A stretch of DNA of 36,679 bases from JAKPCT01 sp029553165 (GCA_035359995.1 DAORZT010000024.1:1-36679), one strand, 5' to 3'. Shown: positions 1 through 7,591, counted from the stretch's first letter. A program made the numbers and translations. Notes: a model not told the origin generated them from the sequence alone.

Positions 1-51
1 TTATTCTTTGGGGATTTATTTTTTAAGTTAAACTTGGGGGAGTAGATGATT

Positions 52-498
52 ATGACGGACTTAAAGAATGGGATAATTGACCTTGGAGAACTAATCATTG
101 ATAGAAATACTACAAAACAGGAAATGGAAAGTGTATACAAAGACAGGCTAAATCCATATTTAAGCAATGATACAGTAATAACTATTAAGAAAATCTTTTG
201 TATAAATAATGCTGAATTTTTGGGTATGTTTTTTTTCAAAGATGATTTGCTGGAGTCTATCACTTTATGGCCGCGTATAGAGATTGATGAGGAAACTAGT
301 AGCAATAGAGAGAAAAGACAAGCTGCTGAACGGGCATTTGCTGATAAATGGCTGTTTGAAAATTTAGGTACACCAACAAAAAAAGATGAAGGAATTACAT
401 TATATCAATTTGAATGGGGAGGTGTTTATGCTATTTCTCTTTTTAGGCCAAACGAACAGTATAATGGTGGATTTGTTGGCATTAGATTTGACAGGTGA
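52..498 (+). CDS. Hypothetical protein, 148 aa
   Basis: I do not recognise a family. The protein is soluble-looking, with no signal peptide or membrane segment, and acidic. Its C-terminal third is rich in aromatic residues (FEWGGVYAISLF, then a GFVGIRF ending) and looks like a beta-rich small domain. The middle has a charged helix, RQAAERAFADKWLFENLG. This layout recalls small immunity-type or accessory proteins, but that is only an impression. I chose the ATG at 52 over the one at 46 because the purine-rich ribosome site at 36-42 (GGGGGAG) is 9 bases from it and only 3 from the other. It converges with typA. The strong stem at 534-558 lies downstream but has only a weak T run on this strand. 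Promoter and upstream neighbours lie outside the window. Confidence 0.6.
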   Translation: MTDLKNGIIDLGELIIDRNTTKQEMESVYKDRLNPYLSNDTVITIKKIFCINNAEFLGMFFFKDDLLESITLWPRIEIDEETSSNREKRQAAERAFADKWLFENLGTPTKKDEGITLYQFEWGGVYAISLFRPNEQYNGGFVGIRFDR

Positions 499-525
499 AT
501 GTTATGAAAAAGAAAAGCCGTCTTA

Positions 526-558
526 TCAAAAAACACGGGAGTAAATATTACTCCCGTG
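526..558 (-). terminator. typA terminator overlapping its stop codon
   Basis: Perfect 11-bp stem, CACGGGAGTAA (534-544) against TTACTCCCGTG (548-558), with a 3-base loop. On the minus strand it is followed by a run of six T (complement of 528-533), the form of an intrinsic terminator. The typA stop codon (548-550) is inside the stem. On the plus strand the stem is followed only by CTCTTTT, so any termination of the 52-498 gene would be weak. Confidence 0.85.
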
Positions 559-2377
559 CTCTTTTGGCAGCCCGTTCCCGTTCACCCTTATCAAGCAACT
601 TTTTGCGCATCCTGATTGTGGAAGGGGTTACTTCAACCAATTCATCATCATCGATGTATTCCATTGCCTGTTCGAGGGAGAAAATCCGGGGAGGGGTCAG
701 TTTGATGGCTTCATCAGAACCACTGGCCCGCATATTGGTTAACTGTTTTTTCTTACAGACATTAACGTCCAGATCGTTTTCGCGCGAATGTTCGCCGACG
801 ATCATTCCGGCGTAGACTTTTTCACCAGGGGAAATAAAGAAGGAACCCCGGTCTTCCATATTAAAGATCGCATAACCGGTAGCCTCGCCACTCTCAAATG
901 CAACTAACACGCCGCGTTTGCGGCCGGGAATCACACCTTTCCACGGACCATAGTGGTCGAAGATATGATGCATGATTCCTTCACCTTTGGTGTCGGTTAA
1001 AAATTCGGAACGAAAACCGATTAAACCACGAGCGGGAATGATAAATTCCAGTTTGAGGTGGGTCTGACCTGAGGGTTGCATGTTAAGCATCTCAGCTTTG
1101 CGTGCGCCTAAGTTCTCAATCACCCTGCCGGAGAATTCTTCCGGAACATTTAAGAAAAGGCGTTCGTATGGTTCATAGATCTCATCATTAACTTTTTTTA
1201 AGATTGGTTCCGGTTTGGAGATTTGTAACTCATAACCTTCGCGTCGCATCGTTTCAATCAAGATTGCTAAGTGTAACTCGCCACGGCCGGAAACTTCAAA
1301 AGAGTCAGGGGAGTCAGTCTCCTTCACGCGTAAGCTAACATTGGTCTCCGCCTCTTTCCAGAGCCGCTCCCGTAAGTGTCTCGAAGTAACAAATTTCCCT
1401 TCACGTCCGGCAAAAGGACTGTCATTGACGATGAAATTCATGGTTAGGGTTGGTTCTTCAATGTTTAGTAATTCCAGCGGCATTGGGTTTTCAAAATCAC
1501 TGACTGTTTCACCGATATTCACTTGGCCTAAACCGGCTAAAGCAACAATGTCACCAACTCCGGCCTTGTCGACTTCAACCTTCTTTAAGCCACTGTAGGT
1601 CCAGACTTTACCGATTTTAATCTTTTCGATCGTACCGTCCCTTTTACAGAGGCTGATCATCTGTCCTGGCGCCAATGTACCATTGGTGATCCGGCCAATG
1701 CCGATTCTGCCTACATATTCATCATATTCTAACGTGGTGATCTGTAACTGTAAGGGTAAGTCAGAGTCCCCGGTAGGCATTGGGACCTCAGCTTTGATCA
1801 ATTCAAACAATGGTTTCATGTTTTCGCCCGGGATATCAGGATCTGTTGTTGCCACACCCAAACGGGAAGAAGTATAAATAACCGGAAAATCAAGTTGCCA
1901 GTCGTCAGCTTCCAGTTCAACAAAGAGATCAAAGACTTCATTTAGGACTTCGTTAACGCGGGCGTCCGGACGGTCGATCTTATTGATAACAACAATAATT
2001 TTCAAGCCTACTTCCAATGCTTTACGCAGAACAAACTTGGTTTGGGCCATTGGGCCTTCAAAAGCGTCAACTAAGAGCAATGCGCCATCAACCATGCGCA
2101 GGACCCGTTCAACCTCACCGCCAAAGTCGGCATGGCCGGGAGTATCAACGATGTTAATCTTGAGATCACCGTAATGGACAGCGGTATTCTTTGCTAAGAT
2201 GGTGATTCCGCGTTCCCGTTCGAGATCGTTGCTATCCATCACCCGTTCGGCCACCCGTTCGTTTTCACGGAAAGTTCCGGCTTGGCGCAGTAAGCAGTCG
2301 ACCAAGGTGGTTTTGCCATGATCGACGTGGGCAATGATTGCAATATTACGTATTAGTTCTTTAGTTTTAGTAGTCAA
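548..2377 (-). CDS. typA: Translational GTPase TypA/BipA
   Basis: Ribosome-associated GTPase of the EF-G/LepA superfamily, acting in 50S assembly and stress or cold adaptation. From the chosen start it is 609 aa, the usual family length. The G1 loop AHVDHGKTT is at residues 16-24, followed by the RERGITI switch region, DTPGHADFGGE (G3) and NKIDRPDA (G4). Beta-barrel, EF-G-like domains III and V and the BipA-specific C-terminal domain follow; GRGELHLAILIETMRREGYE and the ARGLIGFRSEFLT segment are typical. I chose TTG at 2375-2377 because it has an AAGGTG site 9 bases upstream and begins just before the conserved RNIAIIAHVDHGK. An upstream in-frame TTG at 2465-2467 would add 30 unconserved residues, has no ribosome site, and lies inside a TTGACA promoter-like hexamer. 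Transcribed alone, with its own terminator. Confidence 0.97.
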   Translation of the reverse strand: MTTKTKELIRNIAIIAHVDHGKTTLVDCLLRQAGTFRENERVAERVMDSNDLERERGITILAKNTAVHYGDLKINIVDTPGHADFGGEVERVLRMVDGALLLVDAFEGPMAQTKFVLRKALEVGLKIIVVINKIDRPDARVNEVLNEVFDLFVELEADDWQLDFPVIYTSSRLGVATTDPDIPGENMKPLFELIKAEVPMPTGDSDLPLQLQITTLEYDEYVGRIGIGRITNGTLAPGQMISLCKRDGTIEKIKIGKVWTYSGLKKVEVDKAGVGDIVALAGLGQVNIGETVSDFENPMPLELLNIEEPTLTMNFIVNDSPFAGREGKFVTSRHLRERLWKEAETNVSLRVKETDSPDSFEVSGRGELHLAILIETMRREGYELQISKPEPILKKVNDEIYEPYERLFLNVPEEFSGRVIENLGARKAEMLNMQPSGQTHLKLEFIIPARGLIGFRSEFLTDTKGEGIMHHIFDHYGPWKGVIPGRKRGVLVAFESGEATGYAIFNMEDRGSFFISPGEKVYAGMIVGEHSRENDLDVNVCKKKQLTNMRASGSDEAIKLTPPRIFSLEQAMEYIDDDELVEVTPSTIRMRKKLLDKGERERAAKRARE

Positions 2378-2500
2378 TTTCTGTTTCACCTTACCTGATT
2401 TATTAGTGTGTATATTTAAGATTAGGGAGTTGGTTACATATTTTATAAGTTTGACTTTGGTTGTCAAACTTTCATTTTTTGGTTTTTTAGACCAAAAAGA

Positions 2501-2509
2501 ATTTTACCA
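2501..2509 (-). promoter_or_regulatory. Candidate extended -10 promoter for typA
   Basis: On the minus strand the sequence reads TGGTAAAAT, an extended -10 (TGn plus TAAAAT), giving a leader of about 115 bases before the TTG start. No good -35 is visible, as is allowed for extended -10 promoters. An 8-bp AT-rich stem (TTTTTGGT 2476-2483 with ACCAAAAA 2491-2498) would lie at the 5' end of the leader. A second, weaker candidate has TTGACA at 2462-2467 on the minus strand. Confidence 0.35.
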
Positions 2510-2610
2510 TATTGATTGCAAAAATGCTTGAAATTATCAAAAAATTTATCAGGTGTTAACAGAAAGGTGGGATAACTGAGGTTCGGTAGAATGATTTAGA
2601 AAAGTTATTT

Positions 2611-3369
2611 TTAACGACAATAATTTGTTAGTTCTGTTTTAAGCTCGGCATACAGCTCTTTTAACCAGGGGAGACGATGATAATATTCGCCTTTAATTGG
2701 TTCTTTCTTTCTTAAATCATTGGGGACAATGATCACTTTTACATTATTGATTCCAACTTTACTGACAGTGATGAACAGGTCTTCAATCGAAGCGTCACCG
2801 ATCGCAACACAACCAATTGAAAGGTCTTTGCCATGAATAAAGATATCGCCGCCAAGTTGAGTTCGTCTTTCGCGATTGGCTTGTTGGTGATCGTATTCAT
2901 TAGGGTAATTAAGTTTCATCGATAGATGATAGGAACTGTTAGGATGAAGCCAGGTGATCCGGTATATCCCTTCAGGTACTTGCCGATCACCTTCACGGAG
3001 TTTGGGGCCGGCTACACCACTGGCGCCTAAAACAGGATAGGAGCGGATAAAACGCCAATCTTGTCCATTTCCCCCCCAAACTTCTAGAATTTTTTCCGCC
3101 TTTAAGACAATGAAACAAAGCTTTTTCGGCGGGAAGGCCAGATTTGCCTTTTTGTAATGCGGTAAAAGACGAGCTAGTACCGTTTCTTCAATATCTTCAT
3201 GGACATTTTCAATGGTCTTGGTCCCAACCCGTAACTTGCTAACATATGTTTGGGATTGGATCGGCTCTTGCATAGAAATCCCCCTGAAAAGAGTGCTATT
3301 AGAGAGTATAATAACTGTTATTAGAATTATTCCAATTAATAGTGTTAGTATTAAGGCGGATTTTTTCAT
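2611..3369 (-). CDS. L,D-transpeptidase/YkuD-family protein, membrane anchored
   Basis: A 252-aa envelope protein with a single N-terminal membrane segment (about residues 4-23) and a YkuD catalytic domain outside (about 85-215). The catalytic signature is IHGKDLSIGCVAIGD: His179-Gly180, then Ser184, Gly186 and nucleophile Cys187. Known YkuD enzymes have SHGC here. SIGC with a following A[IM]xD is the form in the YafK/DpaA-like branch, whose E. coli member cuts protein-peptidoglycan links rather than making 3-3 crosslinks, so transpeptidase activity should not be assumed. An EGDRQVPEGIYRI segment typical of the family lies at 126-138. The gene is monocistronic on the minus strand, upstream of typA with 233 bases between. 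The ribosome site is poor (AAGGGG about 14 bases from ATG), so the start is less certain than the domain. Confidence 0.85.
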   Translation of the reverse strand: MKKSALILTLLIGIILITVIILSNSTLFRGISMQEPIQSQTYVSKLRVGTKTIENVHEDIEETVLARLLPHYKKANLAFPPKKLCFIVLKAEKILEVWGGNGQDWRFIRSYPVLGASGVAGPKLREGDRQVPEGIYRITWLHPNSSYHLSMKLNYPNEYDHQQANRERRTQLGGDIFIHGKDLSIGCVAIGDASIEDLFITVSKVGINNVKVIIVPNDLRKKEPIKGEYYHRLPWLKELYAELKTELTNYCR

Positions 3370-3508
3370 TCTAACTAACGACCCCTTATATTTTATTAAA
3401 TAATTTTCGTTTATTGTTTGGTAAATCCTTTAGAATTAATGATATAATTTTACTTGAATGGCAGTTTATTTATCAGGCTTGTAAATTTGTCGGGAAGGAT
3501 TGATGGTT

Positions 3509-4213
3509 ATGTTCGAACAACAGCGTTATCTTATTTTGTTGGTATTGATCGTTGGTTATCTGGTTGTCAAGTTGTATCAAAAATACTTTAAAAAAGTAGA
3601 GCCTTATGAGAAAGAGTTGGAGAAGCTTTACAAATCGATCGCTGATGAAGATCAACTGGTGGAGGAACTCCAAAAGTTGATTAATCAATACCCCAATGCC
3701 AAGAAACTGTATCAAGAATTAACTGGACTTTATTTGAAAAAATCTCGATTTACTGATGTTAAAAATCTGTTCGATAGTTTTAGGGAAAAAAACGGAGTGG
3801 AACTGGAGTTTCCGGAATTTGCATTGAGTGATGTTGAGTCGTTAATAGCCGAACGTGAAACATTAGAAAACAGTCGTGAAAAAACTTTTTGCCGGATTCC
3901 CAATTCACAGAGATTAGGGATTAGTAATTTTACGATCTGGCAACCAGTGGAGACGATTGTCATTGCTGAGGAGTGGCTCGAACTAACTGATAAAGATGGT
4001 TCACATCGTTATTTCTGGAATGATTTTGAGAATGTCACACTCAAAACAGCAAGTGGTCGTAACAAATGGTTTGGTAAATATATTGCTAAACTTCTGGTGT
4101 TAAAGGTTGGAGATAAAGAGTATAAGCTCGATGTTACTGAAGTAAATTCCGATTATGCGCATGCTGATATCCTCTTCAAAGAGCTTGAAAGACATTTGAA
4201 GATAACTGCCTAA
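3509..4213 (+). CDS. Membrane-anchored protein of unknown function (234 aa)
   Basis: Not recognised. Residues 5-23 form one N-terminal hydrophobic segment (YLILLVLIVGYLVV), then KLYQKYFKK, so the bulk is probably cytoplasmic. Residues 33-95 are charged and helical with a TPR-like ring (YPNAKKLYQELTGLYLKKSRFTDVKNLF). Residues about 130-232 look like a beta-sandwich ending in a helix (EEWLELTDKDGSHRYFWNDFENV, then LLVLKVGDKEYKLDV and ILFKELERHL), resembling PH-like/YcxB-type modules that follow membrane anchors in Firmicutes. I chose ATG 3509 because GGGAAGGA (3492-3499) is 9 bases away. ATG 3503 and TTG 3500 are too close. It lies directly upstream of the Spo0E-like gene with no terminator between, so cotranscription is possible. 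Confidence 0.7.
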   Translation: MFEQQRYLILLVLIVGYLVVKLYQKYFKKVEPYEKELEKLYKSIADEDQLVEELQKLINQYPNAKKLYQELTGLYLKKSRFTDVKNLFDSFREKNGVELEFPEFALSDVESLIAERETLENSREKTFCRIPNSQRLGISNFTIWQPVETIVIAEEWLELTDKDGSHRYFWNDFENVTLKTASGRNKWFGKYIAKLLVLKVGDKEYKLDVTEVNSDYAHADILFKELERHLKITA

Positions 4214-4219
4214 AAAGAC

Positions 4220-4273
4220 AACACCCCGAGGAATATTCCAAGGTTAACGCTGGAATACTACCGTAGGGGTGTT
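4220..4273 (+). promoter_or_regulatory. Long hairpin covering the ribosome site of the Spo0E-like gene
   Basis: Outer stem AACACCCC (4220-4227) pairs with GGGGTGTT (4266-4273), and inner stem TATTCCA (4234-4240) pairs with TGGAATA (4251-4257). The 3' outer arm is the only Shine-Dalgarno-like sequence (GGGGTG) before the ATG at 4277. No T run follows, so this is not a terminator. It would mask the ribosome site when folded. Confidence 0.6.
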
Positions 4274-4276
4274 ATA

Positions 4277-4447
4277 ATGTCATGCGATATTGATGCGTTA
4301 AAACAGCAGATTCAGGAACTGCGTCAGAAATTAAAAGAAATTGCCGAGAATAAAAGTTTTACTGATCCGGAAGTCGTCGGAGCGAGTCAAATGTTGGATG
4401 TACTGCTTAATGAGTATGAAAGACTATTAAGAAAGAAAAAAATGTGA
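4277..4447 (+). CDS. Spo0E-like aspartyl-phosphate phosphatase (56 aa)
   Basis: Small helical-hairpin protein. Helix 1 is about residues 5-24 (DALKQQIQELRQKLKEIAE). A turn with DPEVVGASQMLD follows, then helix 2 with LLNEYERLL. The SQxLD motif (residues 37-41, SQMLD) is the signature of the Spo0E family, which removes phosphate from the response regulator Spo0A and so delays sporulation. Length (56 aa) fits this family of 50-85 aa. The gene is too short for many gene callers. ATG 4277 has GGGGTG 5-6 bases upstream, inside a hairpin. It is followed by a bidirectional terminator and may be read through from the membrane-protein gene that ends at 4213. Family assignment is from the motif and shape. 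The target response regulator is inferred. Confidence 0.82.
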   Translation: MSCDIDALKQQIQELRQKLKEIAENKSFTDPEVVGASQMLDVLLNEYERLLRKKKM

Positions 4448-4459
4448 AAAACAACAAAA

Positions 4460-4490
4460 AACCTTGTCAAAACAAGGTTCTTTTGTTTTT
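4460..4490. terminator. Bidirectional terminator between the Spo0E-like gene and hisI
   Basis: Stem AACCTTGT (4460-4467) with ACAAGGTT (4472-4479) and loop CAAA. On the plus strand CTTTTGTTTTT follows. On the minus strand the flanking A-rich stretch (4447-4459) gives T runs, so the same stem can end both convergent transcripts. Confidence 0.85.
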
Positions 4491-4509
4491 AGACTATCAG
4501 TTCTAAAAA

Positions 4510-4920
4510 TCAAGGATCAATATTCTCTAATTGCCAGGTTTCAAAGTTAATCTTCCGGTAGTAGCAATTCCGCGGTTCACCTTTTTGGTTTTTGGTATGG
4601 CAGATACCGCCGCGACGGGGGCGAACAATATAGAGTAAGGAATTTTGTTCACAGTTGACAAAGACATCAAGTAGTTCAAAGGTTTCACCTGATGTTTTTC
4701 CTTTTTCCCACAATTCATTGCGTGAAGTTGACCAAAAGATTGCCGTTTTTGATTCAATCGAAGCTTTTAATGCAAGTTCATTAACATATGCCACTAAGAT
4801 TACTTCTTTGGTGTCAACATTTTGAACGGCAACCGGAATTACATCCTTGCACTTTTCAGCAATTTTGGCAATCTTTGAAAAATCAAGCTGTAATGTTGTA
4901 CCTTCTTCTAATTCTTTCAT
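4510..4920 (-). CDS. hisI: HisI-like protein (phosphoribosyl-AMP cyclohydrolase family, divergent)
   Basis: 136 aa, the size of monofunctional HisI, which opens the purine ring of phosphoribosyl-AMP in histidine synthesis. The diagnostic WSTSRNELWEKGKTSGE segment (63-79) and CHT (107-109) are present, and the zinc cysteines would be C90, C107 and C119. The metal-binding DCDxD of standard HisI reads N89-C-E-Q-N93: all three acidic positions are changed, only one to Glu. The spacing between the last two cysteines is longer than usual (CHT then 9 residues then CYY). No other his gene is nearby. It may be a paralogue with another substrate. The start is firm: AGGAGG lies just upstream of ATG 4920. 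It has its own promoter and runs back to back with the MNIO-like gene. Confidence 0.82.
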   Translation of the reverse strand: MKELEEGTTLQLDFSKIAKIAEKCKDVIPVAVQNVDTKEVILVAYVNELALKASIESKTAIFWSTSRNELWEKGKTSGETFELLDVFVNCEQNSLLYIVRPRRGGICHTKNQKGEPRNCYYRKINFETWQLENIDP

Positions 4921-4956
4921 TAAAACCTCCTGAAAATGAATGCAGTTTTTTCATAA

Positions 4957-4985
4957 ATAATAACACAGGAGTTTTTCGCTGACAA
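4957..4985 (-). promoter_or_regulatory. Sigma-A-type promoter for the HisI-like gene
   Basis: On the minus strand TTGTCA (4980-4985) is 17 bases from TATTAT (4957-4962), close to the housekeeping consensus. It would give a leader of about 30 bases ending in AGGAGG and the ATG at 4920. Confidence 0.7.
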
Positions 4986-5123
4986 CCTAGTTTTTAGCAA
5001 TAAAGCAGAACTTTTGCCACTGAATGATCAGCGTCTGGTTAATGTTTAAAATTAGGACTTTTCATGCCAATATTTTTTAGATATGATAAATTATAGAGAT
5101 ATTTTCCAAAATTTGAGGTGCTT

Positions 5124-5972
5124 ATGAAGATTGCCGTAAATTTTTCAGAAGCATTATTGGATTTGCTTAATCAGGAACCAGAGTTGCCAATTGACTATAT
5201 TAAGGCTCCTACAATGTCGTTACCGGGCAGTTTGATACAGTTCCGGAAAGGAATACTCCATCGCAAGCTGCTGCCACACCTTGCACAGCCCGGAGTATTG
5301 TCGCTCAATCATCTTGATCCCAACCAACGTTTTAACCAAGACTTAATCACAGAGATCATTTGTCACACCAATCCACCTTACCTGTCGACCCATCTTGAAG
5401 CAAAAGCCGAATATTTTCCGGAACTGATCCAATATCAACACATGCCTCATCCTCTTGTTGAAACAGAAGTAAGCGTTCGTACACTGGAGACACTGCAATT
5501 GATTAAATCGAAGCTGTCGTTGCCAATTGTTTTAGAGAATTTTCCTTATTATGCCTGGGGAATCCATTACCGGATCGTCTCCGAACCGGATTTTATCTCA
5601 TGGGTTTGTCAAAACAGCGATTGTGATTTTCTGCTTGATATCGCCCATGCCAGATGCAGTGCCTGGCATCTCCATGTCAATATTGTTGATTATCTAAAAC
5701 AATTACCGTTAAACCGGCTCCGTGAGATTCATCTGGCAGGGACTTGGCTAAGGCCGGAAGGGCTGGTTGATGCCCATACAGTCCTGGAAGAGGAAGACTA
5801 TGAATTGTTAAGTTTTGTCCTGGAGCAGTACGAACCGGAAATTATTACACTCGAATATGGCGGAATGGCCAACGAAATCGTCGACCATAAAGGGAAGAGA
5901 TATCCGATTGACCGTAACAATCCTGAGGAATTGCGGACGATGATCTACCGGGTATCGCAGATGATTCATTAG
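5124..5972 (+). CDS. DUF692/MNIO-like TIM-barrel metalloenzyme
   Basis: 282 aa. The pattern matches the multinuclear non-haem iron oxygenase family (MbnB, TglH, ChrH): VLEN (E138), LLDIAHA (D172, H175), a YLKQLPLNRLREIHLAG block (H203), VDAH (D216, H218), ITLEYGG (E244), plus H63 and H90 earlier. Together these make a full candidate set of metal ligands, although the usual DVNN reads DIAH. Known members oxidise cysteine or other residues of ribosomal peptides with a partner protein. I see neither partner nor precursor peptide here, so the substrate is unknown. A sugar-phosphate isomerase/endonuclease-IV type barrel is the main alternative. ATG 5124 is chosen because GAGGTG (5115-5120) is correctly placed for it; the in-frame GTG 5118 lies inside that site. 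A TATGAT -10 at 5082-5087 may belong to its promoter. It converges with the MFS gene, stops 7 bases apart. Confidence 0.7.
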   Translation: MKIAVNFSEALLDLLNQEPELPIDYIKAPTMSLPGSLIQFRKGILHRKLLPHLAQPGVLSLNHLDPNQRFNQDLITEIICHTNPPYLSTHLEAKAEYFPELIQYQHMPHPLVETEVSVRTLETLQLIKSKLSLPIVLENFPYYAWGIHYRIVSEPDFISWVCQNSDCDFLLDIAHARCSAWHLHVNIVDYLKQLPLNRLREIHLAGTWLRPEGLVDAHTVLEEEDYELLSFVLEQYEPEIITLEYGGMANEIVDHKGKRYPIDRNNPEELRTMIYRVSQMIH

Positions 5973-5979
5973 GTCAAGA

Positions 5980-7254
5980 CTAAAATGAACCTTTACGGGC
6001 GACTTGGTAAGATAGCAGTGAACCGACTAACATCATCAAAGATACCGCAATCAATGTTCCCCGAATGCTAACGTTCGGGATTTTCATCAGCAACATTCCG
6101 ACAAGCGGTCCGATACCGGCGGCAAGATTAACAATCACGGTATTCATCCCTACAAAGCGGGAACGTTCTTTATAAGGTGATACCTCTAAAACCATAAATT
6201 GATAACAAATCACATAAGCGTTTTCAGCAAACCCCCATAACATAATTGTGGCCATTAGTATGGGGAGATTTGCAGTAAAAGCCCAAATTAACGGGGGAAT
6301 GATCAGGATTATGGTGCTAAAAAGCAGGATATAACGAAAACCGCAGCGGTCCGTTAACCGGCCACTAATATAGGAACCGATCAGCGCGGTTAATGCTGTG
6401 ATATTTGCAAATAGTCCAACAGTGGCATTGGAGAAGCCAAGTTCATTAACCTGACGTAATGTAAACAAGGGGATTGCCATTGAGTAACCGATATGAAAGA
6501 AAAAGATTGCCAAACAACTTAAGCCAAAGATATATCCGTATTGGGGATCTTTAAAGACCTCAAGATTCTTTGCTAAATCAAACTCAATGATCCGTGCATT
6601 TCCAACCCGGATATTTTTCTTGTTTTCACCTGGTTCCGCAACAACCGGTTCAATATGTTTATCCAGATAATAGTAAGAGACTAACGTAAAGATGAAAGAA
6701 ATAGTAATAATCGAGATGAACGCCGGTCGAAATTCCAGATTGGCCAAGACGATTCCGGTATACATTGTTCCGATTATAGTTGTGAATTTAGTTAAGGTAT
6801 TGCGGGTGCCAAAAAAACGCCCGCGCCGTTCTTCAGGGATAATGTTACTGATGAGCGGCCCCCAAGTCAGACAGATGTAGGCCCAGGGGATATACATTAA
6901 GCCCCATAATAACAAGAATGATGGTGCCTGATAATTTTGGGGCAAAAAAGGAATGAAGATTATTAACAAAATAAATAATCTGACTACGAGGCTGGCTGGC
7001 ATTAAAATCGGTTTTTTACGTTGATAACTGTTGGCAAAGGAGGCACCCAGCAATGTAAAGATCGCTACCACAAAAGGTTGAATTGCCAGGATCAGATTGA
7101 CCATTTCCGGGGTGCCGTTAAGCCGCAGGATATATAAGCCGAGGTAGGTGGGGATTGTAGCGCCGGTCCAAATGCTAAAAGCCATTCCGTCAAGGTTGGA
7201 ATACTTTATATTTTTAGCTAAAAGTCGTTGTTGCAGTTTTTTATTGATTTGCAT
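5980..7254 (-). CDS. MFS transporter, 12 membrane segments
   Basis: 424 aa with the two-times-six helix pattern of the major facilitator superfamily and a longer charged loop near the middle (about residues 195-220, EPVVAEPGENKKN), as between the two halves. The segment SGRLTDRCGFRYIL between helices 8 and 9 is the C-half copy of the MFS loop motif (GxLxDRxGxR). The N-half copy is degenerate (ANSYQRKKP). Such a motif pattern is common in drug, sugar or metabolite exporters, but the substrate cannot be read from it. The start is ATG 7254 with GGGGAT 7 bases upstream. It is convergent with the MNIO-like gene and has no clear intrinsic terminator. It could export that enzyme's product, which is inference only. 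Confidence 0.88.
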   Translation of the reverse strand: MQINKKLQQRLLAKNIKYSNLDGMAFSIWTGATIPTYLGLYILRLNGTPEMVNLILAIQPFVVAIFTLLGASFANSYQRKKPILMPASLVVRLFILLIIFIPFLPQNYQAPSFLLLWGLMYIPWAYICLTWGPLISNIIPEERRGRFFGTRNTLTKFTTIIGTMYTGIVLANLEFRPAFISIITISFIFTLVSYYYLDKHIEPVVAEPGENKKNIRVGNARIIEFDLAKNLEVFKDPQYGYIFGLSCLAIFFFHIGYSMAIPLFTLRQVNELGFSNATVGLFANITALTALIGSYISGRLTDRCGFRYILLFSTIILIIPPLIWAFTANLPILMATIMLWGFAENAYVICYQFMVLEVSPYKERSRFVGMNTVIVNLAAGIGPLVGMLLMKIPNVSIRGTLIAVSLMMLVGSLLSYQVARKGSF

Positions 7255-7330
7255 TTTTTAATCCCCGAATAACAGTAAATATGTTTTCTATTATTATCGG
7301 TAATAACAAAAAAAGAATTAGCTATCTGGT

Positions 7331-7582
7331 CTATTCTACTATTATTACATTTTTCTGTCCCTCATCCAGCTTTAATTTCTCTATATCCTTTTTCAAAAAT
7401 ACAGCATCTTCGAGATTTGCCCCCTCTGTTACCTGGTTCATCTTCTCAGTACTTTTAGGTTCTAAATAAACCTCTTTAAACTGTTTTAATGCTTCCTTTC
7501 TATTCTTTTTTATTGTCTCCTTTTCATTATCATTAAGACTTTCAATATCATTAAGACTTTCAATTTTGCGATGATTAAATCC
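7331..7582 (-). pseudogene. Coding-like remnant (83 codons) without a start codon
   Basis: A minus-strand frame is open from just after a TAA (7583-7585) to TAG 7331-7333 and encodes a charged, helix-rich sequence: IESLNDIESLND, KKNRKEALKQFKEVYLEPK, then GANLEDAVFLKKDIEKLKL. Composition looks like real protein, yet no ATG, GTG or TTG occurs in the first 45 codons. The first in-frame ATG leaves only 36 residues. A TAAGGA site and a TATAAT -10 lie just upstream, so transcription seems intact. Not recognised. It may be a gene tail, a gene whose start was lost, or a non-canonical start. It contains the tandem 18-bp repeat described separately. Confidence 0.45.
7529..7564. repeat. Tandem 18-bp duplication
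   Basis: ATCATTAAGACTTTCAAT occurs twice head to tail with no mismatch (7529-7546 and 7547-7564). Read on the minus strand it duplicates six codons, IESLND, in frame, as expected from slippage in or near a coding sequence. Confidence 0.9.
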
Positions 7583-7591
7583 TTATAAAAT

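Noticed and set aside
495..815. 106-codon plus-strand frame with ATG start overlapping the typA end
   Set aside because: It lies antisense to the conserved C-terminus of TypA and crosses its terminator stem; the translation has no protein-like features.
7281..7469. 62-codon plus-strand frame rich in Ser and Phe
   Set aside because: It is the complement of the more protein-like minus-strand frame 7331-7582 and has no ribosome site.
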